DNA of 64,000 nucleotides, taken from Hydractinia symbiolongicarpus (Eukaryota; Cnidaria; Hydrozoa; Anthoathecata; Hydractiniidae). The notes beneath the pieces are model-generated. The model ran no database searches. It saw only the letters and a program-made list of their open reading frames with translations, and was not told where the DNA came from. Location of the stretch: contig NC_079883.1 of NCBI RefSeq assembly GCF_029227915.1, forward strand, positions 22,382,001 to 22,446,000, read 5' to 3'. This document shows, piece after piece, positions 12,201 through 25,063 of this stretch. The translations under genes were made by a program, and so were the position numbers. Positions within the stretch are counted from its first letter, which is position 1, and every line of letters starts with the position of its first letter.

Positions 12201-12853
12201 ATTTGGTCTGTATGGTGCAAAATGAGCATTAAATACTCTAGGACTCCTCATCTAAAGCCATGGTCCCTTCTGGAAATAATGGGCAGGGTATATATAACGA
12301 TATTTTTAGGTGACACAAAAAAAATGTTTGGTTAGTGTCCTTTTGAGGGTTCATAAAAGATTTGCTCAGTCGGTTGGTCATCAAAAAAAATATCACACAC
12401 TCAAACTTCCTCACCGCCCCTTTTTTACGCCGACAAAATTCCGCACTCAAGAGATTTGGTGTTACGCCCACCACGTTGCAAAAATTAACATTACTTACAG
12501 CGCATAAAAAGGCCGTTTTATTAAACGCAAAAATTATCGTGAAGTGTATGCTAGGGCTTGCGTGAAAAGGAAGAAGAAGGCTCGCTGATTCAGTTTAGAG
12601 GCAATTTATAATCAGAAAAACATTGCGGTGTGGTTGTGAGGTGACTCGAAGAAAAGAAAAGATAAGAATGTTGGTAGATTTTCCTTTGCTTGTTTTATCT
12701 TTCCCTTAGAAATTCGGACACCCAAATCAAAATAGTGCATTTTTTTTCTCAACAGACGTTCGGTCGGATGACACTAACCAAACATATTTTTGTGTCACGC
12801 CTTAGTGAGAGGAGCCATAATGATGCCATGTGTTGTAAAATATAGCTATGCAC
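12201..12853 (+). mobile_element. SINE family A fragment, inverted, interrupted by a MITE
   Basis: From 12201 to 12308 the plus strand reads the SINE in the orientation opposite to the copy at 11804-12154 (aatgagcattaaatactc, then gccatggtccc). After the MITE, 12802-12853 resumes with ttagtgagaggagcc and gtaaaatatagctatgcaca, matching the SINE tail side. The two SINEs form an inverted pair. Confidence 0.75.
12309..12801. mobile_element. MITE, 493 bp, TTA target duplication (PIF/Harbinger-like)
   Basis: The inner arms are inverted repeats: left GTGACACAAAAA followed by ATGTTTGGTTAGTGTC, right the complement of gacactaaccaaacat and tttttgtgtcac. TTA lies at both flanks (12306-12308 and 12802-12804), and a split SINE surrounds it, confirming insertion. 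A TTA duplication with GG termini fits PIF/Harbinger; no transposase is present. Confidence 0.75.
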
Positions 12854-14105
12854 AAAGAAAATCAAGGAATTCGAAAAAACAAAGAAATAGTATTAAAAAA
12901 CTAGGAAATTCGAAAAATTTTGTGTCTTAAAATCTAGCTTAAACATTTATCTTCTTATTACTAACAGCATTTCTTGTAAAAAGTGTACTAAGTTCATTTA
13001 ATTCCGTCAGAGAGTATTAACAGTCCAGCACTCGCAGCTGAGCTGCAATGTTAACTTTAGAGACAACTTTAAAGACCAGTGTCTGGACGCATACTTTATA
13101 TATGCAGGATAAGACCGCTTGTATTTCTGCGTTAGAACACGCCCTATTCAGGGCGTCATCACACCATGAAATACATACACCCCCTAGGGACAAAAATAGG
13201 AATACACTTACTGCGGAGAAGGAAAACTAGATGTGAAACATCAAAATAAATTTGCTAAGTAAAAATTTCTGGCAGGTCTGGGGTGAAGCCCTAGAAGCAT
13301 TCGCTAATTTACCTTTATCACCACTGTATATTATTTCGGAAAATTGGGAGGCGTTTGTAAAAAGTCACCTATCTTATGGGGATTTCGTCAGGCTAAAAAA
13401 TTGCCATTTCGCGACGATATTTATGCGATCGATTTACAAGTTGTCTTAGGTTTGCTCGGCAGAATGTTTTAAAGGAAAAAGAATCTAGGAACCGGACTAA
13501 TACTTGATGAAAAATAATTTTAAATTGTGGAATCAAAGACACTGTTAGGCAGTTAGTATATTTATATATTTATATATGTATAATTTATATAATATTTATA
13601 TTTATTTACTTTTATAAATCAAAAAATCTATTATTGTATTTGTGTAAAATATATGTTTATATCTCTCTTATGTTACGTTGCTTGAATTCGAAGCTATGTT
13701 GGAAAAACATGGCGTACAATATGAATTCAAGTCTACAGTCCAGGGCTATCATTATTATCGAGTAGCTCGGACTTTCAAATGATTTTACGAACCAGACCAA
13801 TGCATCTGATCAATTCGCAATTAAAGTTTGTGAGGTGGAACAGTCGTTTGTCGAGAGAAATCTCCGGGGCAATGCAGGTTTCATGAACAGATGAACGTGT
13901 ATCACAATAAATTAATAAGAAAACAGGCGATCCCAGTTGTACAAAGGAGTAGGGAAATAGCATGTAAGCGATATAATTCTAGGCACGTGCATAAAATTGC
14001 TTGTAATGGAAAGACACAAAACACTTATTGAGAATAGAGCCAATATATATAAAGAAATCTTAGGGTCACTTCTTCGTTTACAACAAGAAAAGCAACAAAA
14101 TTTAT
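12854..14105. other. No gene recognised
   Basis: AT-rich sequence with a TATATTTA-type run at 13555-13610. The ORFs present (for example 13048-13230 and 13252-13449) are short and match no family I know. Confidence 0.5.
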
Positions 14106-14357
14106 GGCGCGTGGCCTTGTGGTTATGGAGTTCGATTCGTAATCACAAGGTCCGTGGTTCGGTCCACAGCGCGGGCATGTTTAGCAAGTGCTTTTACCAC
14201 AGCTACGGGTCAACCCACGCCATGTGAGGAAAATTGGGTAGGTATTACCGGTGTATACTTAATGTATACATTCAGAACACAGGGCCCACATTGATAACAG
14301 TGTTTCCAACACTGAAGTGGCTATCCTGTATAAACATTCGGAATAATAATAATAAAG
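14106..14357 (+). mobile_element. tRNA-derived SINE, family C
   Basis: The head GGCGCGTGGCCTTGTGGTTA contains an A-box-like segment, and GGTTCGGTCC near 14156 is B-box-like. The body has a 44-bp segment (about 14194-14237) matching the family A core at 38 of 44 positions. The 3' end GTGGCTATCCTG followed by (AAT)n matches the tail of family B instead. It is therefore a mosaic of modules found in A and B with its own head. Confidence 0.8.
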
Positions 14358-15805
14358 TAGGACGCGAAAAGAGTCTAAAACAAATGCCAAGAATTCACAA
14401 GTGCGAAGTGAAGACGTTTGCAATACTTGATCCAGCTCAACGAACAAACACATCGAATACCTATGCTGATGATGGGATGAATCTTACAATATAATTGAAA
14501 TTGACTAAATCTAACTTAAAAACAAAGGAAAAAAACCGCACCTTTTCTCATTACTTTAACCAAAATAGTCCCGAAATGTAGGCCACTGCTACAACATCAG
14601 GTAAACATAAGGAAAGAGTACTTCTACGATAACTTCGCAGTTATCCAGGCTTTTGACTGTATAATATGGCTTGGAGCTAGACAGGAAAAACAACAAATAA
14701 AAGATTATTCACAAGCGAGGACAAACTCGAGAAAATCTGACGTAATGTAGTAGAAAGTTATTGAGAAATATGGCCATATTCAGAAAAAGTTTTTACTTAT
14801 GTTATCCACGAAATTTTATATGCGCTAAAAATGTTAAAATCTTGCAGTTCGGCTGAACCGAAAGTCTTCTTTCCTTAAACCATCAGCTTGTGTTCTTTTG
14901 TAGCTATTTTGATTGGAACTGTTCTATTTGGATGACATTGCACTGTTGTGTTTGTAAAACATAATACTGATACCGATGATGTACAAAACTTTGAAAATAT
15001 TACCGAGTTTCTGTTACATTTAGTGCTTTGAGTTCGTTAAATCAGGGTTTATGAGTTTAGGGCTCGTTGTATCTGGATGTTCACTTTATCATGAGTTTGT
15101 TATATCGAGAGTCCACTGTAATATACAGTTACCTAACTTGAGGTTCATGAACAATTTTTTGTTATTCAGCTTGGAGTTAACGCAACTGTAATCACAATTT
15201 TTTCCGAGTTTCGAGAGAAATTGGACTATTCGAAGGCGACCAAGGAAAAACTAAAGTTATGTTTTAAACATTAAGTGGATCAGTTTTCGTTTATCGTCAT
15301 TCTTGACAGTTTGGCGGAAAAAAAAAGTCGCAAAAGTTTCTCCGACTAAAGTATCACAATTGCCATATTAAAGTAACCAACTAATTTCAATAATGAGGAG
15401 AGCAATGCCTCGTTTAATCTCGCCTTTTTACGGCACCCGCAATTACGTCAAATAAAACATCTGACGTCAAATTAAAATTTTCACACACAACATTTTAAAA
15501 CTCAAAGAACACCTAAAGAAACTTCAAGTCCAATTGACATCACAGCAATATGCAATAACATAACTGCATAACTCAGTAAAAACGTCAACAATACAATGTG
15601 ATGGACTTTAACTGTTGGCAACTACGATGACGATCTTACTAAGAACTGAACAAGACAACATAAACATAGTTTACAGTATTAAGAGAGAATATAAAAGGTT
15701 AATGTTATGACAGCGGTATAGAAAGAATCATTTCAAATGTTAAAAAAGTACTTGCTCAAAAAAAGAGTGAAAAACATCACAAGCACACAAAGACAGGAAA
15801 AATAA
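14358..15805. other. No gene; possible Tigger/pogo-like transposon end
   Basis: No coding sequence is recognised. At 15040-15120, phrases such as gttatatcgagagtccactg read on the minus strand as CAGTGGACTCTCGATATAAC, which resembles Tigger/pogo-type terminal repeats. I could not find the matching other end. Confidence 0.4.
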
Positions 15806-18800
15806 TGAAAGGATAATGAAAAGTCATCCGAGAAGCCACCCTCTCGGATGCTAAGACAGATCTTGCTCAAGGAACGAAAGTTAGATAACATCTGGAGTAT
15901 AGAGAGACGATATCAACGGAAGAGATGATGAAAAAGTATCCGAGAAGCCGCCCTCTAGGATGCTAAGACAGATCTTGATCAAGGAACGAAAGTTAGATAA
16001 CATCTTGAGTATAGAGAGACGATATCAACGGAAAAGATGATAAAAAAGTATCCGAGAAGCCGCCCTCTAGGATGCTAAGACAGATCTTGATCAAGGAACG
16101 AAAGTTAGACAACATCTCGAGTATAGAGAGACGATATCAACGGAAGAGATGATGAAAAAGTATCCGAGAAGCCGCCCTCTAGGATGCTAAAACATATCTT
16201 GTTCAAGGAACGAAAGTTAGATAACATCTGGAGTTTAGAGAGACGATATCAACGGAAGAGATGATGAAAAAGTATCCGAGAAGCCGCCCTCTAGGATGCT
16301 AAGACAGATCTTGATCAAGGAACGAAAGTTAGATAACATCTTGAGTATAGAGAGACGATATCAACGGAAAAGATGATAAAAAAGTATCCGAGAAGCCGCC
16401 CTCTAGGATGCTAAGACAGATCTTGATCAAGGAACGAAAGTTAGACAACATCTGGAGTATAGAGAGACGATATCAACGGAAGAGATGATGAAAAAGTATC
16501 CGAGAAGCCGCCCTCTAGGATGCTAAAACATATCTTGTTCAAGGAACGAAAGTTAGATAACATCTGGAGTTTAGAGAGACGATACCAACAAAAAGCATAA
16601 TGAAAAAGCATCCAAGAAGCCGCCCTCTCGGATGCTAAGACAGATCTTGATCAAGGAACGAAAGTTAGACAACATCTGGAGTATAGAGAGACGATACCAC
16701 CGGAAGAGATAATGAAAAAGTATCCGAGAAGCCGCCCCCTCGGATGCTAAAACAGATCTTGATCAAGAAACGAAAGTTAGATAACATCTGGAGTATAGAG
16801 AGACGATATCAACAGAAGAGATGATGAAAAAGTATCCGAGAAGCCGCCCTCTCGGATGCTAAGACAGATCTTGATCAAGGAACGAAAGTTAGATAACATC
16901 TGGAGTATAGAGAGACGATATCAACGGAAGAGATGATGAAAAAGTATCCGAGAAGCCGCCCTCTAGGATGCTAAGACAGATCTTGATCAAGGAACGAAAG
17001 TTAGATAACATCTTGAGTATAGAGAGACGATATCAAAGGAAAAGATGATAAAAAAGTATCCGAGAAGCCGCCCTCTAGGATGCTAAGACAGATCTTGATC
17101 AAGGAACGAAAGTTAGACAACATCTGGAGTATAGAGAGACGATATCAACGGAAGAGATGATGAAAAAGTATCCGAGAAGCCGCCCTCTAGGATGCTAAAA
17201 CATATCTTGTTCAAGGAACGAAAGTTAGATAACATCTGGAGTTTAGAGAGACGGTATCAACAAAAAGCATAATGAAAAAGCATCCAAGAAGCCGCCCTCT
17301 CGGATGCTAAGACAGATCTTGATCAAGGAACGAAAGTTAGACAACATCTGCAGTATAGACAGACGATATCAACGGAAGAGATGATGAAAAAGTATCCGAG
17401 AAGCCGCCCTCTAGGATGCTAAGACAGATCTTGTTCAAGGAACGAAAGTTAGATAACATCTGGAGTATAGAGAGACGATACCACCGGAAGAGATAATGAA
17501 AAAGTATCCGAGAAGCCGCCCCCTCGGATGCTAAAACAGATCTTGATCAAGGAACGAAAGTTAGATAACATCTGGAGTATAGAGAGACGATACCACCGGA
17601 AGAGATGATGAAAAAGTATCTGAGAAGCCGCCCTCTAGGATGCTAAAACATATCTTGTTCAAGAAACGAAAGTTAGATAACATCTGGAGTATAGAGAGAC
17701 GATATCAACGGAAGAGATGATGAAAAAGTATCCGAGAAGCCGCCCTCTAGGATGCTAAGACAGATCTTGATCAAGGAACGAAAGTTAGATAACATCTGGA
17801 GTATAGAGAGACGATATCAACGGAAGAGATGATGAAAAAGTATCCGAGAAGCCGCCCTCTAGGATGCTAAGACAGATCTTGATCAAGGAACGAAAGTTAG
17901 ATAACATCTTGAGTATAGAGAGACGATATCAACGGAAAAGATGATAAAAAAGTATCCGAGAAGCCGCCCTCTAGGATGCTAAGACAGATCTTGATCAAGG
18001 AACGAAAGTTAGACAACATCTGGAGTATAGAGAGACGATATCAACGGAAGAGATGATGAAAAAGTATCCGAGAAGCCGCCCTCTAGGATGCTAAAACATA
18101 TCTTGTTCAAGGAACGAAAGTTAGATAACATCTGGAGTTTAGAGAGACGATATCAACAAAAAGCATAATGAAAAAGCATCCAAGAAGCCGCCCTCTCGGA
18201 TGCTAAGACAGATCTTGATCAAGGAACGAAAGTTAGACAACATCTGCAGTATAGACAGACGATATCAACGGAAGAGATGATGAAAAAGTATCCGAGAAGC
18301 CGCCCTCTAGGATGCTAAGACAGATCTTGTTCAAGGAACGAAAGTTAGATAACATCTGGAGTATAGAGAGACGATACCACCGGAAGAGATAATGAAAAAG
18401 TATCCGAGAAGCCGCCCCCTCGGATGCTAAAACAGATCTTGATCAAGGAACGAAAGTTAGATAACATCTGGAGTATAGAGAGACGATACCACCGGAAGAG
18501 ATGATGAAAAAGTATCTGAGAAGCCGCCCTCTAGGATGCTAAAACATATCTTGTTCAAGAAACGAAAGTTAGATAACATCTGGAGTATAGAGAGACGATA
18601 TCAACGGAAGAGATGATGAAAAAGTATCCGAGAAGCCGCCCTCTAGGATGCTAAGACAGATCTTGATCAAGGAACGAAAGTTAGACAACATCTGGAGTAT
18701 AGAGAGACGATATCAACGGAAGAGATGATGAAAAAGTATCCGAGAAGCCGCCCTCTAGGATGCTAAAACATATCTTGTTCAAGGAACGAAAGTTAGATAA

Positions 18801-21800
18801 CATCTGGAGTTTAGAGAGACGGTATCAACAAAAAGCATAATGAAAAAGCATCTAAGAAGCCGCCCTCTAGGATGCTAAGACAGATCTTGATCAAGGAACG
18901 AAAGTTAGACAACATCTGCAGTATAGACAGACGATATCAACGGAAGAGATGATGAAAAAGTATCCGAGAAGCCGCCCTCTAGGATGCTAAGACAGATCTT
19001 GTTCAAGGAACGAAAGTTAGATAACATCTGGAGTATAGAGAGACGATACCACCGGAAGAGATAATGAAAAAGTATCCGAGAAGCCGCCCCCTCGGATGCT
19101 AAAACAGATCTTGATCAAGGAACGAAAGTTAGATAACATCTGGAGTATAGAGAGACGATATCAACAGAAGAGATGAAGAAAAAGTATCCGAGAAGCCGCC
19201 CTCTCGGATGCTAAGACAGATCTTGATCAAGGAACGAAAGTTAGATAACATCTGGAGTATAGAGAGACGATACCACCGGAAGAGATGATGAAAAAGTATC
19301 CGAGAAGCCGCCCTCTCGGATGCTAAGACAGATCTTGTTCAAGGAACGAAAGTTAGATAACATCTGGAGTATAGAGAGACGATACCACCGGAAGAGATAA
19401 TGAAAAAGTATCCGAGAAGCCGCCCCCTCGGATGCTAAAACAGATCTTGATCAAGGAACGAAAGTTAGATAACATCTGGAGTATAGAGAGACGATACCAC
19501 CGGAAGAGATGATGAAAAAGTATCTGAAAAGCCGCCCTCTAGGATGCTAAAACATATCTTGTTCAAGAAACGAAAGTTAGATAACATCTGGAGTATAGAG
19601 AGACGATATCAACGGAAGAGATGATGAAAAAGTATCCGAGAAGCCGCCCTCTAGGATGCTAAGACAGATCTTGATCAAGGAACGAAAGTTAGATAACATC
19701 TGGAGTATAGAGAGACGATATCAACGGAAGAGATGATGAAAAAATATCCGAGAAGCCGCCCTCTAGGATGCTAAGACAGATCTTGATCAAGGAACGAAAG
19801 TTAGATAACATCTTGAGTATAGAGAGACGATATCAACGGAAAAGATGATAAAAAAGTATCCGAGAAGCCGCCCTCTAGGATGCTAAGACAGATCTTGATC
19901 AAGGAACAAAAGTTAGACAACATCTGGAGCATAGAGAGACGATATCAACGGAAGAGATGATGAAAAAGTATCCGAGAAGCCGCCCTCTAGGATGCTAAAA
20001 CATATCTTGTTCAAGGAACGAAAGTTAGATAACATCTGGAGTTTAGAGAGACGATATCAACAAAAAGCATAATGAAAAAGCATCCAAGAAGCCGCCCTCT
20101 CGGATGCTAAGACAGATCTTGATCAAGGAACGAAAGTTAGACAACATCTGCAGTATAGACAGACGATATCAACGGAAGAGATGATGAAAAAGTATCCGAG
20201 AAGCCGCCCTCTAGGATGCTAAGACAGATCTTGTTCAAGGAACGAAAGTTAGATAACATCTGGAGTATAGAGAGACGATACCACCGGAAGAGATAATGAA
20301 AAAGTATCCGAGAAGCCGCCCCCTCGGATGCTAAAACAGATCTTGATCAAGGAACGAAAGTTAGATAACATCTGGAGTATAGAGAGACGATACCACCAGA
20401 AGAGATGATGAAAAAGTATCTGAGAAGCCGCCCTCTAGGATGCTAAAACATATCTTGTTCAAGAAACGAAAGTTAGATAACATCTGGAGTATAGAGAGAC
20501 GATATCAACGGAAGAGATGATGAAAAAGTATCCGAAAAGCCGCCCTCTCGGATGCTAAGACAGATCTTGATCAAGGAACAAAAGTTAGATAACATCTGGA
20601 GTATAGAGAGACGATACCACCGGAAGAGATGATGAAAAAGTATCTGAGAAGCCGCCCTCTAGGATGCTAAAACATATCTTGTTCAAGAAACGAAAGTTAG
20701 ATAACATCTGGAGTATAGAGAGACGATATCAACGGAAGAGATGATGAAAAAGTATCCGAGAAGCCGCCCTCTAGGATGCTAAGACAGATCTTGATCAAGG
20801 AACGAAAGTTAGATAACATCTGGAGTATAGAGAGACGATATCAACAGAAAGTATAATGAAAAAGCATCCGAGAAGCCGCCCTCTAGGATGCTAAGACATA
20901 TCTTGTTCAAGAAACGAAAGTTAGATAACATCTGGAGTATAGAGAGACGATATCAACAGAAGAGATGATGAAAAAGTATCCGAAAAGCCGCCCTCTCGGA
21001 TGCTAAGACAGATCTTGATCAAGGAACGAAAGTTAGATAACATCTGGAGTATAGAGAGACGATACCACCGGAAGAGATGATGAAAAAGTATCCGAGAAGC
21101 CGCCCTCTCGGATGCTAAGACAGATCTTGTTCAAGGAACGAAAGTTAGATAACATCTGGAGTATAGAGAGACGATACCACCGGAAGAGATAATGAAAAAG
21201 TGTCCGAGAAGCCGCCCCCTCGGATGCTAAAACAGATCTTGATCAAGGAACGAAAGTTAGATAACATCTGGAGTATAGAGAGACGATACCACCGGAAGAG
21301 ATGATGAAAAAGTATCTGAGAAGCCGCCCTCTAGGATGCTAAAACATATCTTGTTCAAGAAACGAAAGTTAGATAACATCTGGAGTATAGAGAGACGATA
21401 TCAACGGAAGAGATGATGAAAAAGTATCCGAGAAGCCGCCCTCTAGGATGCTAAGACAGATCTTGATCAAGGAACGAAAGTTAGATAACATCTGGAGTAT
21501 AGAGAGAAGATATCAACAGAAAGTATAAAGAAAAAGCATCCGAGAAGCCGCCCTCTAGGATGCTAAGACATATCTTGTTCAAGAAACGAAAGTTAGATAA
21601 CATCTGGAGTATAGAGAGACGATATCAACAGAAGAGATGATGAAAAAGTATCCGAGAAGTCGCCCTCTCGGATGCTAAGACAGATCTTGATCAAGGAACG
21701 AAAGTTAGATAACATCTGGAGTATAGAGAGACGATATCAACGGAAGAGATGATGAAAAAGTATCCGAGAAGCCGCCCTCTAGGATGCTAAGACAGATCTT

Positions 21801-22815
21801 GATCAAGGAACGAAAGTTAGATAACATCTTGAGTATAGAGAGACGATATCAACGGAAAAGATGATAAAAAAGTATCCGAGAAGCCGCCCTCTAGGATGCT
21901 AAGACAGATCTTGATCAAGGAACGAAAGTTAGACAACATCTGGAGTATAGAGAGACGATATCAACGGAAGAGATGATGAAAAAGTATCCGAGAAGCCGCC
22001 CTCTAGGATGCTAAAACATATCTTGTTCAAGGAACGAAAGTTAGATAACATCTGGAGTTTAGAGAGACGATATCAACAAAAAGCATAATGAAAAAGCATC
22101 CAAGAAGCCGCCCTCTCGGATGCTAAGACAGATCTTGATCAAGGAACGAAAGTTAGACAACATCTGCAGTATAGACAGACGATATCAACGGAAGAGATGA
22201 TGAAAAAGTATCCGAGAAGCCGCCCTCTAGGATGCTAAGACAGATCTTGTTCAAGGAACGAAAGTTAGATAACATCTGGAGTATAGAGAGACGATACCAC
22301 CGGAAGAGATAATGAAAAAGTATCCGAGAAGCCGCCCCCTCGGATGCTAAAACAGATCTTGATCAAGGAACGAAAGTTAGATAACATCTGGAGTATAGAG
22401 AGACGATACCACCGGAAGAGATGATGAAAAAGTATCTGAGAAGCCGCCCTCTAGGATGCTAAAACATATCTTGTTCAAGAAACGAAAGTTAGATAACATC
22501 TGGAGTATAGAGAGACGATATCAACGGAAGAGATGATGAAAAAGTATCCGAGAAGCCGCCCTCTAGGATGCTAAGACAGATCTTGATCAAGGAACGAAAG
22601 TTAGATAACATCTGGAGTATAGAGAGACGATATCAACAGAAAGTATAATGAAAAAGCATCCGAGAAGCCGCCCTCTAGGATGCTAAGACATATCTTGTTC
22701 AAGAAACGAAAGTTAGATAACATCTGGAGTATAGAGAGACGATATCAACAGAAGAGATGATGAAAAAGTATCCGAGAAGCCGCCCTCTAGGATGCTAAGA
22801 CAGATCTTTTTGAAG
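15806..22815. repeat. Satellite array, 112-bp unit, about 62 copies
   Basis: The period is exactly 112 bp where measured (for example gccgccctct at 15947, 16059 and 16171), and landmark variants stay in multiples of 112 across 4.8 kb. Each unit holds a hairpin: CATCCGAGA and TCTCGGATG around an 8-nt loop, perfect in the first unit and with a wobble plus one mismatch in many others. Each also has the palindrome CTTGATCAAG (CTTGTTCAAG in some), then ggaacgaaagttagataac. Several variant classes recur in blocks. Stops occur in all frames, so it does not encode protein. Confidence 0.97.
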
Positions 22816-23222
22816 GACGAAAGTGAAATAAAACCTGGAGTGTAGAAGAATGATATCAACGGGAGACATAACATTCGAACCCGCTCTTTGGGACGCTGTT
22901 GCAGATCTTTTATCAGCAGGGAAAGTGAAATTACTGGATCACAGAAAAAAAAACAAATCTTGTTTAAAAGCGGAAGGTGAATTAATATCTGGATTATAGT
23001 GAGGGGAATTAAGCAGGAAAGATAATAAAAGAGAATCCTAAAACGTTTTGTCAGGTGCTAATACTTGATTAAATATAGAAAAAGTGAAAAAAACTTCTAG
23101 TGCTGAAAAAGATATCTGTAGTAATTATGATGGAAGGGCATCCAAACCAACCTTGTCGGGTGCTAAAAGAGACCTTATTAAAACAAATGAAACATTTTGA
23201 AAACAAGATGACGATATTAAAG
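22816..23222. repeat. Decayed edge of the 112-bp satellite
   Basis: After 22815 the unit is still recognisable (cagatcttttat, gtgctaa, tatctggattatagt, gggcatccaaacc) but highly diverged and with indels. It fades out near the aaaggtaag at 23219. The small frames here are by-products. Confidence 0.75.
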
Positions 23223-23805
23223 GTAAGTCTAGTCTCAGAGATTCCATTTGGATACTTCGAGGTGTTTTGTTTTTTAGCAGAATGGCAATATATTATCGAC
23301 AAATTTAGCAATAACAGTTATTAATTTCCCTGTAATTTATTTATTGATTGACTGACTTCTAAAACTACTCTACTAAGATACAAGTGTAGTGTAAAATCGC
23401 AACAGTTACCACTTTCTAAATCGTTAATTTCTGAAATTCATTTTTTTAGAAACTCATGTCGAAAAGTTTGCAGAAATTAGCTGGCAGCGTGTTTAATTAA
23501 TTGATTGATTGATTGGATATGGAAGTGAATGGAATCTCAAACGTTGTTTAAATGACGACACATAATGGCGCATATTTCGAAAGTAAAGTTGTGCCACTAC
23601 GAAGAGCCTGGTGACTCTTCCACCACGAGACATATTTTTCAACTATAACGATCTCAAGAAAAAAAGAACTGCCTTGTTAAAGGCATCATGCCAAATGAAG
23701 TGTAACGCAACATATTCCTCCCTTTACCTCGACCCTGTATCTGAATAAATATATTTAATATTTCCCAGAATATCACCGATTAACTTGTTTTCACTGCGGA
23801 GTTTC
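23223..23805. other. No gene recognised
   Basis: AT-rich sequence with a short (TTGA)n run at 23494-23515. Nothing else stands out. Confidence 0.5.
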
Positions 23806-24035
23806 GACTGTACGACCAATAGCTTAGTGGTAGAGCAGGACACCTTCAAATGTCTAGACGTAGGTTCGATTCCTACTTAGTTTTACAGTTGAAATTTTTG
23901 CGTGCCAGCCAGTTATGACGGAATATTGGGATCACTCATACCCTCCTTGTCATCTTTTATGTCCCTTTGTCAAGTTGCGTGACACTTTATTCGGTGTGCC
24001 TATGTTTACGTTGTAAAAATGAAGAAAGAAAAATA
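23806..24035 (+). mobile_element. tRNA-derived SINE, family D
   Basis: TAGCTTAGTGGTAGAG (A box) and GGTTCGATTCC (B box, near 23862) are excellent RNA polymerase III promoter boxes, about 36 bp apart. The flanks do not pair as an acceptor stem, so this is a SINE head and not a working tRNA. About 130 bp of unrelated body and an A-rich tail (aagaaagaaaaat) follow. Confidence 0.7.
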
Positions 24036-24548
24036 ATTAGAAACACGTACTTCTATTTTTTCTGACACATTAAATTGGAATCGTTTTGTTTGTTTCGTTT
24101 TTTCTTATCATAATTCGAATCCAGCATGTTGAAATTTGGCCCACAACTGCCGCCGCCGTGATGTAACTGTGACTAAATTACACAACTCTGTATGTGCGAT
24201 TTAATAAGAGACTAAGGTTGTACATTTGATCAAAATATATTTTTTACATAAAAGCAACTCGACAATCTAACGTGGGTTCGAGTAACTCGGGAAGAATTTC
24301 TTGGCTTAACAAGAAATATACATACTCAAAACAAACCAAGCAGGTAATTGACCAAGCTTGTCGAATTAATATCTCAATTAGGTGCTATGCATTTTATGTA
24401 TTATTACAATGCATAAAAATTGAGGAACCAAAACGAGCAAAGAAGATATTCTTGTGGAAGCTTAAACATTTCAATGTAATTCTATAGAACTCCAAAAAAG
24501 GGAAGGAAGGAGGAAATCGAAATTTTATTTTATTATGTCTGTGCGTGT

Positions 24549-24781
24549 TATTATTGAAGTTATTTTCACAGGATAGATTCTTTAGTTCCTACTTGTACTG
24601 CTATCAACGAGGGTCCTGCGAAGGGAGTCCTAGTGTATTTAAAGCCATTTGAGCTACGGAAGTTGGCAAACACAGCTCAACCAGACAATCGCCTAAGATA
24701 TCTATCATATTCTCATGATCAACGATAAGCAGAAAGTAGAGATTCTTATTTTTTTAGTCTCTGGCCTGACTCGACTGGAGT
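24549..24781 (-). mobile_element. SINE family B, head-truncated copy
   Basis: It matches the copy at 54085-54378 over tgctatcaacgagggtcctgc, gtgtatttaaagcc, gagctacggaag and cgataagcagaaag. The tail side (ttattattgaagttatttt) is at the left. The tRNA-like head is cut near cctgactcgactggag. Confidence 0.75.
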
Positions 24782-25063
24782 TTGTCACCACGACCTTCCG
24801 CAAAAGGATACCAGTTAATAAGTTATACGCATACTTTTCTTGTAAAAGTCGTATTTTGTCTGTGCGCGCATGAACTGTTTTGTTGGGTCCAAGTTGGTAG
24901 ACGTGACCAACGTCATGGGGTCTTGGTAAGTTGTTGGGCCATGTTTTTTTGACCTAAAACGTAAATCATTAATATCATCAAGATATAGGTTCCTCTATGG
25001 CATTTATGTGCCAAAAGCAAAGTCATTTGTATTCTATGCGTCTTTGATTGCGAGGACTAGTTG

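Noticed and set aside
15806-22815. Hammerhead ribozyme in the 112-bp satellite unit (GATGA and CGAAA are present)
   Set aside because: The core would need CTGATGA, but the unit has ATGATGA, the two boxes are about 70 nt apart without a suitable stem II, and no cleavage triplet is placed correctly. The complement strand has no core either.
15806-22815. CRISPR array
   Set aside because: The units are contiguous with no unique spacers, and this is an animal genome.
23815-23885. Functional tRNA gene
   Set aside because: A and B boxes are good, but the acceptor stem does not pair and the sequence runs into a SINE body and tail.
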